Assembly: GCA_019120675.1 (NCBI GenBank)
Contig: DWUQ01000001.1
Span: 1-32,625, forward strand
Direction of reading: 5' to 3'
Length of the DNA: 32,625 nt
DNA from: Candidatus Paenalcaligenes intestinipullorum
GTDB lineage: Bacteria; Pseudomonadota; Gammaproteobacteria; Burkholderiales; Burkholderiaceae_B
Positions 31,794 to 32,625 of this stretch are shown piece after piece. A model generated the notes under the pieces. It searched no databases, was not told the origin of the DNA, and saw only the letters and a program-made list of their open reading frames with translations. A program made the position numbers and the translations under genes. Within the stretch, counting starts at the first letter, position 1, and every line of letters starts with the position of its first letter.

Positions 31794-32625
31794 TTAACGC
31801 GAGCCTGACTCAACGCCGATACCCTTCCAGAAGTCAAAAAACTCGGAATCTGGACTAATAACCAGCGTATCGTTTTTCGAACCAAAGGCATCACGATAGG
31901 CCTCTAAGCTGCGATAGAAGCGATAGAAGTTAGGCTCTTGACCATAGGACTTGGCATAAATACCGGCAGCTTGGGCATCGGCTTCACCACGTACGGCTTG
32001 AGACTTGGCGTAGGCTTCGGCCAGCATTTCCGCACGCTTACGATCCGCCTCAGCACGGATACGTTCATTTTCAGCTGTACCTTGCGCACGAAGGCGGTTT
32101 GCCTCTTGTTTGCGCTCGGCTTCCATACGACGGTAAACGGACTCGGAAATTTCCTTAGCAAAGTCAATACGGCGTAAACGCACATCGGTTACTTCGACCC
32201 CAAAAGGACGTGCTCGTGCCTCAACCGCTGTGAGCACCTCACGCATAATGGCATCACGTTCGTCGGCCACAACCTCTTTGACGGTACGTAAGTTAACCGC
32301 TGCGTTAAGCGCATCGCGAATTTGTGCTTGGAGACGCTCGACCGCTCCCCGATCCGAAGCTCCGAAGGTTACATAGAACTGTCGGGCATCGGAGATACGC
32401 CACATCACGTAATAATCAATAAGCAGGTTTTTCTTTTCTGCTGTTTGAATACGTTCTGGGTTTTTGCTTTCGATCATTTGCAAGCGCTTATCCAAGAACA
32501 CCACATTTTGAAAAGGTGGTGGTGCCTTGAAATAGAGCCCAGGCTTGGAAATGGACTCCTTGACTTCACCCAACGCAAACACTAGGGCTAAATCACGCTC
32601 TCGGACTACAAACACGGAAGACGCT
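31794..32625 (-). CDS. hflC: HflC, modulator of FtsH protease, N-terminus cut by window edge
   Basis: Inner-membrane SPFH/prohibitin-family protein that forms a large complex with HflK around the FtsH protease and tunes its activity. The visible 277 codons read from ASSVFVVRERDLALVFALGE onward, through the SPFH core (PGLYFKAPPPFQNVVFLDKR, IDYYVMWRISDARQFYVTFG, FGVEVTDVRLRRIDF) and the long coiled coil (RRMEAERKQEANRLRAQGTA onward), to the end GVESGSR. The GTG at 32615 is not the start: the frame stays open to the edge and the N-terminal membrane anchor, normally just before SSVFVV, lies outside. hflK is expected upstream. Confidence 0.93.
   Translation of the reverse strand, partial: ASSVFVVRERDLALVFALGEVKESISKPGLYFKAPPPFQNVVFLDKRLQMIESKNPERIQTAEKKNLLIDYYVMWRISDARQFYVTFGASDRGAVERLQAQIRDALNAAVNLRTVKEVVADERDAIMREVLTAVEARARPFGVEVTDVRLRRIDFAKEISESVYRRMEAERKQEANRLRAQGTAENERIRAEADRKRAEMLAEAYAKSQAVRGEADAQAAGIYAKSYGQEPNFYRFYRSLEAYRDAFGSKNDTLVISPDSEFFDFWKGIGVESGSR

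Noticed and set aside
31794..32615. HflC starting at GTG 32615
   Set aside because: The frame stays open to the window edge and reads ASSVFVV, as inside known HflC proteins; the true start is outside.

Overview
The window looks like chromosome of a betaproteobacterium of the order Burkholderiales, most likely family Alcaligenaceae. The basis is gene order and protein sequence: pssA-ilvC-ilvN-ilvB, the rpsU-dnaG-rpoD operon, hflC-hisZ-purA, and an RpoD with a long Lys/Ala-rich N-terminal tail. Base composition is intermediate, lower than in Bordetella or Achromobacter, so a lower-GC relative such as Paenalcaligenes or Advenella is possible. The genus cannot be settled by eye.

Layout. 1-7.5 kb holds core genes, mostly on the minus strand: pnp (cut by the window edge), rpsO, a divergent plus-strand lipoprotein, pssA, and the ilvB-ilvN-ilvC operon for branched-chain amino acids. 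7.9-11 kb has a large FUSC-family membrane protein converging on, and overlapping, yaaA. 11.2-11.9 kb has two convergent tRNA genes, Ser(CGA) and a CAU tRNA that reads as Ile2. Between their terminators lies a roughly 185-base imperfect inverted repeat. 12-19 kb is an accessory stretch of mostly single-gene units: a sirtuin-fold protein with altered catalytic positions, an AmiS/UreI-type channel, an Ivy-type lysozyme inhibitor, nagB, an outer-membrane beta-barrel, an unknown 89-residue protein, a DUF4168 secreted protein, and an AT-rich deacetylase/glycosyltransferase pair. 19.2-23.3 kb holds a diheme cytochrome pair best read as tsdB-tsdA (thiosulfate dehydrogenase) behind an FNR/Anr-like box, then a DUF3820 protein, a BenE-type transporter and pxpA. 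23.4-32.6 kb is core again: rpoD, dnaG, rpsU, a phosphoribosyltransferase, purA, hisZ and hflC (cut by the window edge).

How the genes fit together. The core parts supply translation, RNA decay, replication priming, the main sigma factor, and purine, histidine and branched-chain amino-acid synthesis. The accessory part points to the cell envelope and to life near a host: lysozyme inhibition, urea or amide permeation, surface-glycan editing, amino-sugar use, and sulfur-compound electron transfer under low oxygen.

No phage, integrase, transposase, CRISPR array or restriction system was found. The best candidates for something new are the inverted-repeat element between the tRNA genes, the degenerate sirtuin, and several tightly packed terminator/promoter arrangements.
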